A model generated the notes under the pieces. The model was given only the letters and a program-made list of their open reading frames with translations. It did no database searches and was not told the origin of the DNA. A stretch of DNA of 64,000 nucleotides from JANNVZ01 sp046155615 (GTDB taxonomy: Bacteria; Bacteroidota; Bacteroidia; Flavobacteriales_D; Sanyastnellaceae): assembly GCA_046155615.1 (NCBI GenBank), contig JBJXFP010000083.1, forward strand, positions 60,102-124,101. The letters run 5' to 3'. The stretch's first letter is position 1. Each line of letters opens with the position of its first letter. Below are positions 53,001-60,778 of this stretch, one piece after another. Position numbers and translations under genes: made by a program.

Positions 53001-53470
53001 TGCAAGGTTCATTCATCATTGAAGAATTGACCGACCTCGTGGAGCAAGCAGTATTGAGTGAATTCGATAAAATCACTGAGCGCGGTGGAGTGCTGGGCGC
53101 TATGGAAACCATGTACCAACGCGGGAAAATTCAGGAAGAAAGTCTCTACTACGAAACGCTGAAACATGATGGCCGCTTCCCGATTGTTGGTGTGAACACT
53201 TTCCTGTCATCCAAAGGTTCACCCACGATACTTCCCAAAGAAGTGATACGTGCAACAGAAGAAGAGAAAGAATATCAAATTACCATGCTGAAAAATCTGC
53301 AATCAGCCAATGACAAGGTGAGTGCAGAAGCGCTGAGCAAAGTGCAGAAAGCCGCCATCACCAATGGCAACATTTTTAGTGAATTGATGGAAGCCGTGAA
53401 GACTTGTTCGTTGGGGCAATTGACGCAAGCGATGTTTGAAGTGGGAGGGCAGTACAGGAGGAATATGTGA
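50051..53470 (+). CDS. icmF: Fused isobutyryl-CoA mutase (IcmF)
   Basis: A ~1139-residue cobalamin mutase. Residues ~1-150 form the B12-binding domain (LFDGHDAAINIMRR), followed by the MeaB-type GTPase chaperone with P-loop GTGGSGKS at 203-210, a linker, and the mutase domain from ~545. This is the IcmF fusion, which interconverts isobutyryl- and n-butyryl-CoA (and related acyl-CoA). No ATG near the start: GTG at 50051 is chosen, a TTG at 50012 also open. A dispersed-repeat-like segment lies at 51481-51518 in the linker. A second copy of its 3' end lies at 55412-55502. Confidence 0.94.
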   Translation: MQVQTPYTPKNKVRIVTAASLFDGHDAAINIMRRIIQSTGCEVIHLGHDRSVEEVVNCAIQEDAQAIAMTSYQGGHTEYFKYMYDLLKEKGAGHIKIFGGGGGTILPSEIEELQQYGIARIYHPDDGRAMGLQGMINDLVQKSDVPTGFKLNGEVGHIGVNDHGSIARLISSAENYPDQHKDELKKIQDIAAKTQTPVLGITGTGGSGKSSMVDEIVRRFLLDFPSKNIGIISVDPSKRKTGGALLGDRIRMNSIRNSRVYMRSLATRQSNLALSKHVAEAVAILKAAKFDLIILETSGIGQSDTEIMDHSDVALYIMTPEFGAATQLEKIDMLDFADVVAINKFDKRGSQDALRDVRKQYKRNHQLWDAEDDSLPVVGTIASQFNDPGTNELYIKIIHQIVEKTGADLKSNFFHTNEMSEKIFIIPPNRTRYLSEISENNRAYDKWAKEQSAIADKLYALNESIRVLEESSIGGKDNSPSFGEGRGEVDEALSILKASFDRIKLDLDPHNWEIISTWNAKRALYKNAEYKFTVRDKEVRIQTHTESLSHQMIPKVVTPSYRSWGDILNWVLQENVPGEFPYTSGLYPFKREGEDPARMFAGEGGPERTNKRFHYVSHGLPAKRLSTAFDSVTLYGNDPDHRPDIYGKVGNSGVSICCLDDAKKLYSGFDLADPKTSVSMTINGPAPMLLAFFMNAAIDQQCEKYIKENKLEKEVEKKLHAKYDAKGITRPKYQGELPQGNDGLGLMLLGITGEEVLPKDVYEKIKAYTLSQVRGTVQADILKEDQAQNTCIFSTEFALRLMGDVQEYFIERKVRNFYSVSISGYHIAEAGANPITQLAFTLANGFTYVEYYLSRGMDINEFGPNLSFFFSNGIDPEYAVIGRVARRIWSKALAKKYGANARAQMLKYHIQTSGRSLHAQEIDFNDIRTTLQALYAIYDNCNSLHTNAYDEAITTPTEESVRRAMAIQLIINKELGLAKNENPLQGSFIIEELTDLVEQAVLSEFDKITERGGVLGAMETMYQRGKIQEESLYYETLKHDGRFPIVGVNTFLSSKGSPTILPKEVIRATEEEKEYQITMLKNLQSANDKVSAEALSKVQKAAITNGNIFSELMEAVKTCSLGQLTQAMFEVGGQYRRNM
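51481..51518 (+). repeat. Dispersed-repeat-like insertion within icmF
   Basis: A 38-bp sequence starting CAACTCCCCCTCC and ending GGTTG, with CAAC/GTTG ends and a CTCC-TTT-GGAG core. It is read in frame as NSPSFGEGRGEV in the linker between GTPase and mutase domains. This sequence type is, to my knowledge, a dispersed palindromic repeat in Bacteroidota genomes; I see no second copy in the window. Confidence 0.6.
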
Positions 53471-53505
53471 TGTCTGAACCAAGATGACTATAATGAAGGT
53501 AAGCC

Positions 53506-55071
53506 TCACTCCACCACCAACTTCCCGCTCACCACACCACCACCTTCTGCAACTACTGAGTAAGAATAAACTCCGGCAGCAAGCAGTCCGCGTTCAATAA
53601 CAACTTTGCGATTAGTGATGTTGGTACGCAGAACAATTTTCACTTGTGCATCAGTGAGCACAAACTCTGCTCGTTGTGGCGCATTTGTTCCACTCAACGT
53701 GCAAACAGTTTGTGCAGAAAATGGATTGGGAGAAAATTCTACCAGGAAATTGTCAGTAGAAATTTTTTCAATGTTGTCTGCTAAGGAGAGTTTCACCAAC
53801 CAAACATCTTCAATGCCATTGGTTTCTGTGGCATCACCATCTGTTGAAGCGGATGTGCCGCTAAGCACATAGTCAGTAGCATTGAGTTGAATCACGCAAT
53901 AGCCGTCATCATAGCCACCACCACCAATGGCTCGTTGCCACTCCAATTGGCCATCAGCATCCAGCTTCACTAACCACACATCATGACCGTCATGATGGCC
54001 TGTCACATCCGCATTATTAGACATCACAAATCCTGTTACTACAAAACCACCATCAATGGTTGGGGCGATGGAGTAAGCTTTATCGTCATTCCATCCACCA
54101 AGGGAATTTTGCCATTGCAATTCACCGTCATCATTCAGTTTGACTACCCAGAAATCATACGTGCCTTCGAAGCCAGATACATCACCATTGCTGGAGCCGG
54201 TGCTGCCTGCAATGGCATAACCGCCATCACTTGTCTTGCAAATACTTTGCGCTATGTCGGCATCTGTTCCACCCAAAGATTTTTGCCAAACCAGTTCGCC
54301 ATCCGCATCGGTTTTTACTACCCAAAAATCGGAGCCGCCATGATTGCCTGTTACAACACCACTGTCCCACGAACTACTCTTCCCTGCCAATACGTAACCA
54401 CCATCATCTGCCTGCACAAGCGAGTAAGCATCTTCTCCGCTGGCACCGCCCATGGCCTTTTGCCATTCAATATCACCCACGGAAGAAAGTTTCACCAACC
54501 AAAAATCAGGTGCTGCCACAACTCCAGTCACATCGCCATCACCTGAACCGGCACCACCGCATAGTGCGTAGCCACCATCTGTAGTTTGAATAACAGCATA
54601 GCCGTTGTCGAAACTGGTGCCGCCATAGCAACGTTGCCAATCAATCTCGCCCGCAGAAGTAAGTTTTATCAGCCAATAATCACTGGTGCTTGCACCGCCA
54701 TTTTGGTTTGCAACATCTCCATCAATACTGCTTGTGGCACCCATCACAGCATATCCTCCATCGGTAGTGTTGATGATAGAAAAACCATAATCTGTTTGTA
54801 AACCACCTAATGTTGTTTGCCACTCCATCACTCCTTCGCCATCTGTTTTTATAATCCAATAATCGCAGTTGCCGTTGTTGTCTTCCACGTCCACATCATT
54901 GGAGAATGTGGTGCCACCAATGATGAAACCACCATCGGGCGTAGCGGCCAATGAGCGACCTGTTTCGGTGTTGGTGCCGCCATATTTTTTTTGCCACACT
55001 ATATCAAGTTGTGCGCTGCCAATCATCGAGACACTGAATAGAAGTAAGAAAAGAAAATGCTGCCTTTTCAT
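53506..55071 (-). CDS. T9SS-exported seven-repeat beta-propeller-like protein
   Basis: A 521-residue secreted protein. Signal peptide ends IGSAQ. Seven tandem repeats of ~57-60 residues each begin near WQK-LGG and include DGGY-A-G, G-DVTG and DFWLVKL-DGE-; together they form a propeller-like fold. The C-terminal ~75 residues form a T9SS domain (FSPNPFSAQTVCTL, GVYSYSVVAEGG). Converges with icmF, 35 bp apart. It is inserted between icmF and the duplicate of icmF's 3' end. Confidence 0.85.
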   Translation of the reverse strand: MKRQHFLFLLLFSVSMIGSAQLDIVWQKKYGGTNTETGRSLAATPDGGFIIGGTTFSNDVDVEDNNGNCDYWIIKTDGEGVMEWQTTLGGLQTDYGFSIINTTDGGYAVMGATSSIDGDVANQNGGASTSDYWLIKLTSAGEIDWQRCYGGTSFDNGYAVIQTTDGGYALCGGAGSGDGDVTGVVAAPDFWLVKLSSVGDIEWQKAMGGASGEDAYSLVQADDGGYVLAGKSSSWDSGVVTGNHGGSDFWVVKTDADGELVWQKSLGGTDADIAQSICKTSDGGYAIAGSTGSSNGDVSGFEGTYDFWVVKLNDDGELQWQNSLGGWNDDKAYSIAPTIDGGFVVTGFVMSNNADVTGHHDGHDVWLVKLDADGQLEWQRAIGGGGYDDGYCVIQLNATDYVLSGTSASTDGDATETNGIEDVWLVKLSLADNIEKISTDNFLVEFSPNPFSAQTVCTLSGTNAPQRAEFVLTDAQVKIVLRTNITNRKVVIERGLLAAGVYSYSVVAEGGGVVSGKLVVE

Positions 55072-55275
55072 GGGGTTAGGTATTGAGGTGAAAAGTCAAA
55101 AATAAAGAGGCCGGGAAATCGTCTCTAACTATGATTGTTGTGATGTATGTGAAACTCATCAAGGCACAGAACAATAGCAAATCATGTTCATCGCAAAAAT
55201 CACAGCCATCAAGGTGCAGACTATGGATGAGCTGCGCAGGCGAAACATGTACTTACTTTGAAAAAAATACAAGTC

Positions 55276-55398
55276 ATGACAACTCAAATAATAACCGATA
55301 CGAAAGGCAAGAAGGTTGCGGCTATTGTGCCTTGGAAGCGTTATCAAAAGATGCTTGAATAGTTGGAAGAACTTGACACCAAACGCAACAAGAATTGA
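55276..55398 (+). pseudogene. Antitoxin-like remnant with in-frame stop
   Basis: From ATG 55276 the frame reads MTTQIITDTKGKKVAAIVPW then KRYQKMLE, a TAG at 55360-55362, and continues LEELDTKRNKN to TGA (55396). The opening and the LEELD that follows the stop match small type II (Phd/RelB-like) antitoxins of Bacteroidota. A toxin gene is absent. The internal stop suggests decay, though a short product could exist. Confidence 0.6.
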
Positions 55399-55411
55399 GG
55401 TACGAACTCAC

Positions 55412-55523
55412 CACTCAGTTGATGGAAACTGCAAAGACTTGTTCTCTTGAGCAATTGACACAAGCGATGTTTGAGGTGGGCGGGAAGTACAGGAGGAATA
55501 TGGAACCCTCCACAAGAAAATAA
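55412..55523 (+). pseudogene. Duplicate of the icmF 3' end
   Basis: 55412-55502 aligns with icmF 53380-53470 over ~91 bases without gaps, about five in six bases equal. It encodes LMETAKTCSLEQLTQAMFEV then GGKYRRNM, against icmF's LMEAVKTCSLGQLTQAMFEV and GGQYRRNM. The reading frame goes on to a TAA at 55521. Most differences are at silent or conservative positions, so it comes from a mutase gene that was once intact. Confidence 0.85.
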
Positions 55524-55551
55524 ATTGAAACGATACTTCTTGAATTCGCGA

Positions 55552-58395
55552 TTATTCCTTAACAATATCATGAACCACTTTTGCGCCATTCGCCTGCTGC
55601 ACTTCGAGCAGATAAATTCCTGAACTCAGTGTTTTCATACTCACAGTTGCTTGTGAGCTGTTGCAGGTTATGCTAAGTACAAGTTTTCCGGTAACATCAC
55701 GCAAGGTTATTTGCACCATGGGATATCCGTTTGTAATACTCAGCACATCGCTCACCGGATTAGGGTATGCTATGAAATCATATAGGTGGTTTTCTTTAAT
55801 ACCAATGTACTGGAAATCAATTTCACCTGAAGCTTCTTCACAATCACCCGATGAAATCACCACATAGTATTCACCACTCTGAGTTGCGTTATAGCTCAGT
55901 GAATTAGCTCCCGGAATTTCGTTGCCATTGAAATACCACTGGTAGTTGTATCCAGCTTGGTTACAGGTAAGTGTATTCTGATTCACGTTTATTGTTGGCA
56001 CAGGCAATAAGATGAAGTTTACATCCACAGTTTCGGAAGCGGTGCATTCGTCTGTGCTAACTGTCACACCATAAGTACCTTCTTCTGTTACATTGAGAAA
56101 TGAAGTTGTGGCATTGGTGGTCCATAAGTATTCATTGTAAAATGGACCAGCATCCAGCGTTTGAATGTCGCCAGTACAATTGCCACCACTCACATTGATT
56201 ACAAGCGCAGGAAAAGAAATGAATTCTACCTCCACCGATATGGTTGCGCTGCAACTTCCCTCAGTCACTGTCACATCATAGGTACCACTTTGCGTCACAT
56301 TAATAAAAGATGTGATAGCAATGGTTGACCACAAGTAACTATCATAACCGGGACCAGCGTCAAGAGTTTGGAATTCACCTTCGCACTGGCCTCCTGTTAC
56401 TTCTATCGTTGGTTCTTCCATATCGGAAAACTCCGCTATGTATAATTCTTCAACGCTGCAATCACCTTCGGTAACTGTTACAGTATAAGTGCCACTTTCC
56501 GTAATGCTGATAAAAGATGTGGTCGCCTCGGTGGACCATAGATATTCATCATATCCCAAAGTAGCGTTGAGCGTGAGCGCTCCCCCAGTGCAACCACTTC
56601 CAGTTGCCACAATATCCAGCTGAGGCACTTCATTGAACTCGATACTTTCTGAAATAGTTGCTGAACAACTTCCATTGTAAACTGTAACAAAATAGGTCCC
56701 GCTTTCTGCAACATTGATAAAGGATGTTTGCGCACTGGTTGACCATAGAAATGCATCATAAGAACCCACCACTTGCAAGGTCTGTACCTCGCCTTCACAT
56801 ACACCGCCCGATACATTCATCGTTGGGTTTGGTAGTGGATAAAATTCAACATCAAACGAAGTGCTGCCTTCGCAGCCCTCATCAGCCACAGTTACAGAAT
56901 AAGTTCCAGAAGTTATCACATTTATAGCTGTGGATGTAGCTGTGGTGGACCAAACAAAGCTGTCGTATGCACCACTCGTACTTAATGTTTGTATGCTCCC
57001 TGTGCAAGTGCTTCCATTAGCAATTATTACTGGTGTTGGAGTTTCCACAAAATCTATAAATACAGTTGCGATTCCTTCACATCCATCATCTGTTATCACA
57101 ACACTGTAGTTGCCTTGCTGTGTTACATTTATGGATGGTTCAGAAGAATTTGTTGACCACAGAAAAGAATCATAATCGCCTGAAATGGTAAGTGTCTGTA
57201 CATCACCTTCACATACTCCACCTGTCACCATTATTTCAGGTACTGCAAGACTACCGAAAAGGACATCAATACTTACCGTGGTTTCACAATCCGAATCGGT
57301 AACGGTTACTGTGTAGGTGCCGCTTTCTGTTGCACTTATGGAAGTTGAGGTTTGGTTGGTAGACCATCCATAGCTCGTATATCCGCTAGGAACGGCAAGT
57401 GTAACTGCGTTGTCCTGACAAGGATTTCCAGTAACACTGATGGTAGGAATGGTAATGGCACATGCATTGAAATTTTGAGTGGAGTACAAACTCCATTGGC
57501 CAGAACCGTCCTGCACGCGCACATACATGATATGTGCGCCATTGTTAAGGTCAACAGGAACAACCACCTCAAACTCGTCATCGAAAAAAGTTTGGCCTGC
57601 TGGGATTTCAATTGGAAGCCCGTTTCCAAAACCGGGGTCGCTATCAAAGAAATATTCTGCTGCAATAATTTCATGATAACCCAGTCCGCCTTCTACTTGA
57701 ATGTTGTGCTCATCATACAAGGACCACTGGCCTTTTGCATCCTGAACACGGATGCATAATTTGTGCACTCCCTTTGGTAAACCTGCAAGGTCAATGTCAA
57801 AATTTTCATCGACATCAAATGTGTTGAGCGGAATCTGAATGCCCAGGCCAAAGCCGGGGTCAGCATTGAAGAAATATTCTGCCGCAATAAGGTTTTCATA
57901 AACCGCCCCCACCACCTGAATGAGATGTTTGGTATAAAGCGACCATTGGTTCGCTCCGTCACGCACACGCATGTATAGTGTATGAACACCGTTCTCTAAA
58001 CCAGCAACAGATAATTCAAAGTCCGAATTGATGTTTTGCCCGCTTACAGCAACTTGGGTTCCTTCACCAAAACCAGGGTCATCATCGAAGAAATACTCAA
58101 ACATGTTGAGTGTGGCCATTTGCACGCCTCCAATCACTTGCACGTTTTTTTCGTCATACAAACTCCAGCGGCCTTCGTTGTCCTGCACTTCAACATACAT
58201 TTTGTGCACACCTCTTGTAAGCGCAGTTACATCCACTTCAAAAGGCTCATCAATATCTTCTTCATTTCCAATGATGAAGTATTGTGCCGCAGCTTCATTG
58301 CCATCGAAGTAGCTGCGCATACGCGTAAGTGTCTGCGAAAGGCAATTGGCTGAACACAACAAAGACAGGATTATTACGGCTATTTTCTTTTTCAT
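55552..58395 (-). CDS. Large T9SS-exported protein with two repeat families
   Basis: A 947-residue secreted protein. Signal peptide ends CLSQ. Four N-terminal repeats of ~65 residues (AEYFFDSDPGFG-; GVHTLYMRVRDG-; QWSLY-) are followed by seven clear and one divergent Ig-like repeats of ~78 residues (GG-C-G--QTL; YDSFLWST; SGTYSVTVT--C). C-terminal T9SS domain: DFIAYPNPVSDVLSIT, GKLVLSITCNS and KVVHDIVKE. It is a probable adhesin-like surface protein. Start at the ATG 58395 gives a signal peptide. Confidence 0.88.
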   Translation of the reverse strand: MKKKIAVIILSLLCSANCLSQTLTRMRSYFDGNEAAAQYFIIGNEEDIDEPFEVDVTALTRGVHKMYVEVQDNEGRWSLYDEKNVQVIGGVQMATLNMFEYFFDDDPGFGEGTQVAVSGQNINSDFELSVAGLENGVHTLYMRVRDGANQWSLYTKHLIQVVGAVYENLIAAEYFFNADPGFGLGIQIPLNTFDVDENFDIDLAGLPKGVHKLCIRVQDAKGQWSLYDEHNIQVEGGLGYHEIIAAEYFFDSDPGFGNGLPIEIPAGQTFFDDEFEVVVPVDLNNGAHIMYVRVQDGSGQWSLYSTQNFNACAITIPTISVTGNPCQDNAVTLAVPSGYTSYGWSTNQTSTSISATESGTYTVTVTDSDCETTVSIDVLFGSLAVPEIMVTGGVCEGDVQTLTISGDYDSFLWSTNSSEPSINVTQQGNYSVVITDDGCEGIATVFIDFVETPTPVIIANGSTCTGSIQTLSTSGAYDSFVWSTTATSTAINVITSGTYSVTVADEGCEGSTSFDVEFYPLPNPTMNVSGGVCEGEVQTLQVVGSYDAFLWSTSAQTSFINVAESGTYFVTVYNGSCSATISESIEFNEVPQLDIVATGSGCTGGALTLNATLGYDEYLWSTEATTSFISITESGTYTVTVTEGDCSVEELYIAEFSDMEEPTIEVTGGQCEGEFQTLDAGPGYDSYLWSTIAITSFINVTQSGTYDVTVTEGSCSATISVEVEFISFPALVINVSGGNCTGDIQTLDAGPFYNEYLWTTNATTSFLNVTEEGTYGVTVSTDECTASETVDVNFILLPVPTINVNQNTLTCNQAGYNYQWYFNGNEIPGANSLSYNATQSGEYYVVISSGDCEEASGEIDFQYIGIKENHLYDFIAYPNPVSDVLSITNGYPMVQITLRDVTGKLVLSITCNSSQATVSMKTLSSGIYLLEVQQANGAKVVHDIVKE

Positions 58396-58457
58396 CCGAA
58401 AAAAGATTTGAGAATCAGGAACCAAGAAATCTCGTTCCTTACTTTCTCACACTCCAT

Positions 58458-59498
58458 TTATTGACCGCTACCGTGTGCCTTAAGATTTATAGTAATTGTA
58501 CCACCTTGCGGAGCGCTGGATGTTTGAAGTGTGAAGGTTCCCACTCGTGGTGTGCCTCCATCAAATCCATCTTGCGAGAAATTGAAAATGCCACCATACA
58601 ATCCGACATCACTTCCGTCAGTAGCCGCATCGGCCCCGAGTGATGTGTCTTCCAACCGGTAGTTGGCATTGTATGTAAAATAATATACAGGGTCAATGAA
58701 TTCAGGGTCTGTATTGTTCATGTTGTTTCCCGGCATGTTTGGAAAGGACTGGTTCGGACTATAGCTCATGTTGTTTTGAAACGAGCAGTTGCAGCCGTTA
58801 TCGATTGGGTTCATGCTCCCCGAAGTTACAGCGTAAAAAATGTTGTTCCTGACTGTCACATTTGCCCCACTGCCGTTGGTCATGCCATAGAAGGCTCCGT
58901 TGGTTGGTGAAAACAGAAACAGGTTATGGTCTATCACCGCACCTGCGGGAGTTCCGTAAAAGAAATATCCCAAATCGGGCTTGTAAAATATGTTGTTGCG
59001 CAATATGAAATTGGCACCTGTATAATTGAAATTCGCTCCATTCGTGCCAGCGCAATAAATGATGTTTCCCTCCAGTATCCAGTTGTTGTATATACCAGAT
59101 GAAGACAAGTTTAGAGCGTAAAAGTAGCAACCTGAAATTACTATATCATTGATGACAGTGCTTGCTGCTGAGGTAACAGAATTAAGATGCACACCTTTGA
59201 TTACAGAGCCCGTTGAACCAGTTTGCAAGACCGTGGTTGTGAGCGCAGCATTGTATGGAGAAAACTCTGGATTGTGACCAGCACCTAACAAGAATAGCCG
59301 TTTGTTTAGATTGAATGAGGCATAGCTGAGAGAAGAAGGCTGAATGTAGATGGTGTCGCCATCTAATGCTGCGTTTACTGCTTGTTGAACAGTAACATAA
59401 TCAGCGGCAAAGCCCACTTCGTTGTTCACCGTGTAAACGGTTGCATTTGCGCCCAACATTGATAAAAATGCAAGTAAGGTAAAAGCAATTTTTTTCAT
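58458..59498 (-). CDS. Exported right-handed beta-helix protein
   Basis: A 346-residue exported protein. Signal peptide ends GANATVY. Opening TVQQAVNAALDGDTIYIQPS and repeats rich in Asn and hydrophobics (NDIVISGCYFYAL; NWILEGNIIYC; NFILRNNIFYKP; VTVRNNIFYAV) form a pectate-lyase-like parallel beta-helix. No catalytic residues are evident and no T9SS domain at the C-terminus. It may bind or modify surface polysaccharide. It sits 62 bp upstream of the large repeat protein. Confidence 0.82.
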   Translation of the reverse strand: MKKIAFTLLAFLSMLGANATVYTVNNEVGFAADYVTVQQAVNAALDGDTIYIQPSSLSYASFNLNKRLFLLGAGHNPEFSPYNAALTTTVLQTGSTGSVIKGVHLNSVTSAASTVINDIVISGCYFYALNLSSSGIYNNWILEGNIIYCAGTNGANFNYTGANFILRNNIFYKPDLGYFFYGTPAGAVIDHNLFLFSPTNGAFYGMTNGSGANVTVRNNIFYAVTSGSMNPIDNGCNCSFQNNMSYSPNQSFPNMPGNNMNNTDPEFIDPVYYFTYNANYRLEDTSLGADAATDGSDVGLYGGIFNFSQDGFDGGTPRVGTFTLQTSSAPQGGTITINLKAHGSGQ

Positions 59499-59560
59499 CC
59501 CGATTAATTTTTTTGTGAGAGCAATAATACTAATTCACAGTGGACGCCCTGAAGCGAAAA

Positions 59561-59617
59561 AATCCCAGCAAGCCTTAGCCACCCGCGCAATAACCTCCGC
59601 AGTCTTTTTCACTTTAT
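59561..59617 (-). pseudogene. Duplicate of the beta-lactamase 3' end
   Basis: Read on the minus strand this encodes KKTAEVIARVA then KACWDFF, against the intact gene's EKTAEVIARVA then RVVWDSY. Ten residues in a row match. The nucleotide match includes CCACCCGCGCAAT. It lacks a stop at the matching position and runs a few codons further. It is a remnant of a second copy. Confidence 0.75.
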
Positions 59618-59651
59618 CCCGAGTCCCAACCTAGCTCATCTCACTTATTGT

Positions 59652-59680
59652 TGTCACCAATTTATACCAATTAGGTGACA
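59652..59680 (+). promoter_or_regulatory. Dyad ahead of a possible HTH remnant
   Basis: TGTCACC (59652-59658) and GGTGACA (59674-59680) are perfect inverse arms with a 15-bp spacer that itself has AATT at both sides. CACTTTTG (59679-59686) resembles a -7 box. Operator-like. Confidence 0.5.
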
Positions 59681-59697
59681 CTTTTGTAAATATAAAA

Positions 59698-59811
59698 ATG
59701 GCTGAATCCCTTCACCGCGAGGTCATGTAGCACATCTTGAAAAAGTGCTCTGGTCGAAATGTTTTAGGCTTTTTGGAGTTGGTTAAGCATCATCTTTTTT
59801 CATTCGCCTTT
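59698..59811 (+). pseudogene. Possible decayed small HTH regulator
   Basis: ATG 59698 starts MAESLHREVM, a TAG, then HILKKCSGRNVLGFLELV. This recalls the N-terminus of small bacteroidete XRE/HTH regulators (MAESLH---, HI-KKSG-NV-ELA), interrupted by a stop and missing the recognition helix. The link to the family is from memory and is weak. Confidence 0.25.
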
Positions 59812-60723
59812 CTAGTAGCTATCCCACACCACCCTTGCCACCCGCGCAATCACCTCCGCAGTTTTCTCTTCACTTTCTTCTGAATTTGCAACAAACACTG
59901 CAATACAGAAATGCCTTCCATCGGGCAACATCACAATACCAGCATCATTGAAGGATTCAATTTTCCCTGTGGCTTCGTTGGTGTTACCTGTTCCTGTTTT
60001 GTGCGCCACTATTGTTCCTTCAGGCAACATGCCTTTTATGCGGTTAGGGCCTGAGATGGCATTCACCATGGCAGTCCACAAAAGAGGATGAGTTTTATCG
60101 GAGAGTATTTGTTTCTGATAAAAATTTTCAAGCAATTGCGCCATTGCTTTGGGTGTACTCCAATTGGAGTTTACATTTTTATAGAGGTTTGTATAGTCCG
60201 CGGCTATACCGATATCGATGATGCCAAGCGAGTGAATAAATTTCTCCACGGCAGCAGGGCCGCCTGCGAGTTCGAACATTTTGTTGCTAGTCACATTGTC
60301 GCTTTGACCAACAGCATAGTGCAGCACTTCAGACATCGGAAGATTGAACGGAGCATGAGGATGGTCCTCAAGAATTCCACTTGAGGTCTTTTGTTTCATG
60401 TCTTCTTCGTCAAATTGTATTTGTTCATCCATTGACATTTTTCCCTCATCTATCAAATGAAGCAATGCAAGAGCCTGAGGGATTTTGCATACACTCATCA
60501 TTGCAAACTGTCTATCGCCTTTGAGTGAAATTGTGTCACCATCGGGACTAATGATGGCGACACCTACTTCCGCACGATAGGATGCCACGATAGAAGCAAT
60601 AGAATCTCGCAACACACTGCTCTTTTGCTTGTCTATTGGCCCAGATTCACTTTGCGGAATTTGTTGATCGTTGCAGGCTGTAAGCAACAACCAAAATGAT
60701 ATAATGATTGATATGTATTTCAT
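59812..60723 (-). CDS. Class A beta-lactamase-like lipoprotein
   Basis: A 303-residue lipoprotein (LLLTAC, Cys17) with the class A fold: Ser77-Val-Cys-Lys80 (SxxK), Ser141-Asp-Asn143 (SDN) and Lys242-Thr-Gly (KTGTGN). The NWSTPKAM segment places it near the CfxA/CblA/VEB/PER subclass (A2). The omega loop lacks the usual Glu166: the region between residues 168 and 188 (GIAADYTNLYKNVNSNW) has no Glu; Asp176 is the nearest acid, and the loop is shorter. It may be a slow or non-hydrolytic penicillin binder. It lies just downstream of dabB. Confidence 0.85.
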   Translation of the reverse strand: MKYISIIISFWLLLTACNDQQIPQSESGPIDKQKSSVLRDSIASIVASYRAEVGVAIISPDGDTISLKGDRQFAMMSVCKIPQALALLHLIDEGKMSMDEQIQFDEEDMKQKTSSGILEDHPHAPFNLPMSEVLHYAVGQSDNVTSNKMFELAGGPAAVEKFIHSLGIIDIGIAADYTNLYKNVNSNWSTPKAMAQLLENFYQKQILSDKTHPLLWTAMVNAISGPNRIKGMLPEGTIVAHKTGTGNTNEATGKIESFNDAGIVMLPDGRHFCIAVFVANSEESEEKTAEVIARVARVVWDSY

Positions 60724-60778
60724 TGTTCTTGATAAATGAAAGAAGGATATGCTTGGACAATGTACGCTCACCAATATG

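Larger units (their letters stand above)
55072..55551. other. 480-bp gap holding remnants
   Basis: Contents: 55160-55250 has two similar segments (CATCAAGGcaCAGA and CATCAAGGtgCAGA) of a kind found as dispersed intergenic repeats; 55276-55398 an antitoxin-like remnant; 55412-55523 a copy of the icmF 3' end. No intact gene is convincing. Confidence 0.6.
59499..59811. other. 313-bp gap holding remnants
   Basis: It contains a second copy of the beta-lactamase 3' end (59561-59617), a dyad at 59652-59680, and a possible decayed HTH gene from 59698. No intact gene seen. Confidence 0.6.

Noticed and set aside
53506..58395. Internal repeats in the two minus-strand secreted proteins as possible CRISPR or mobile repeats
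   Set aside because: They are protein-level repeats of ~58-78 residues, diverged at the DNA level.
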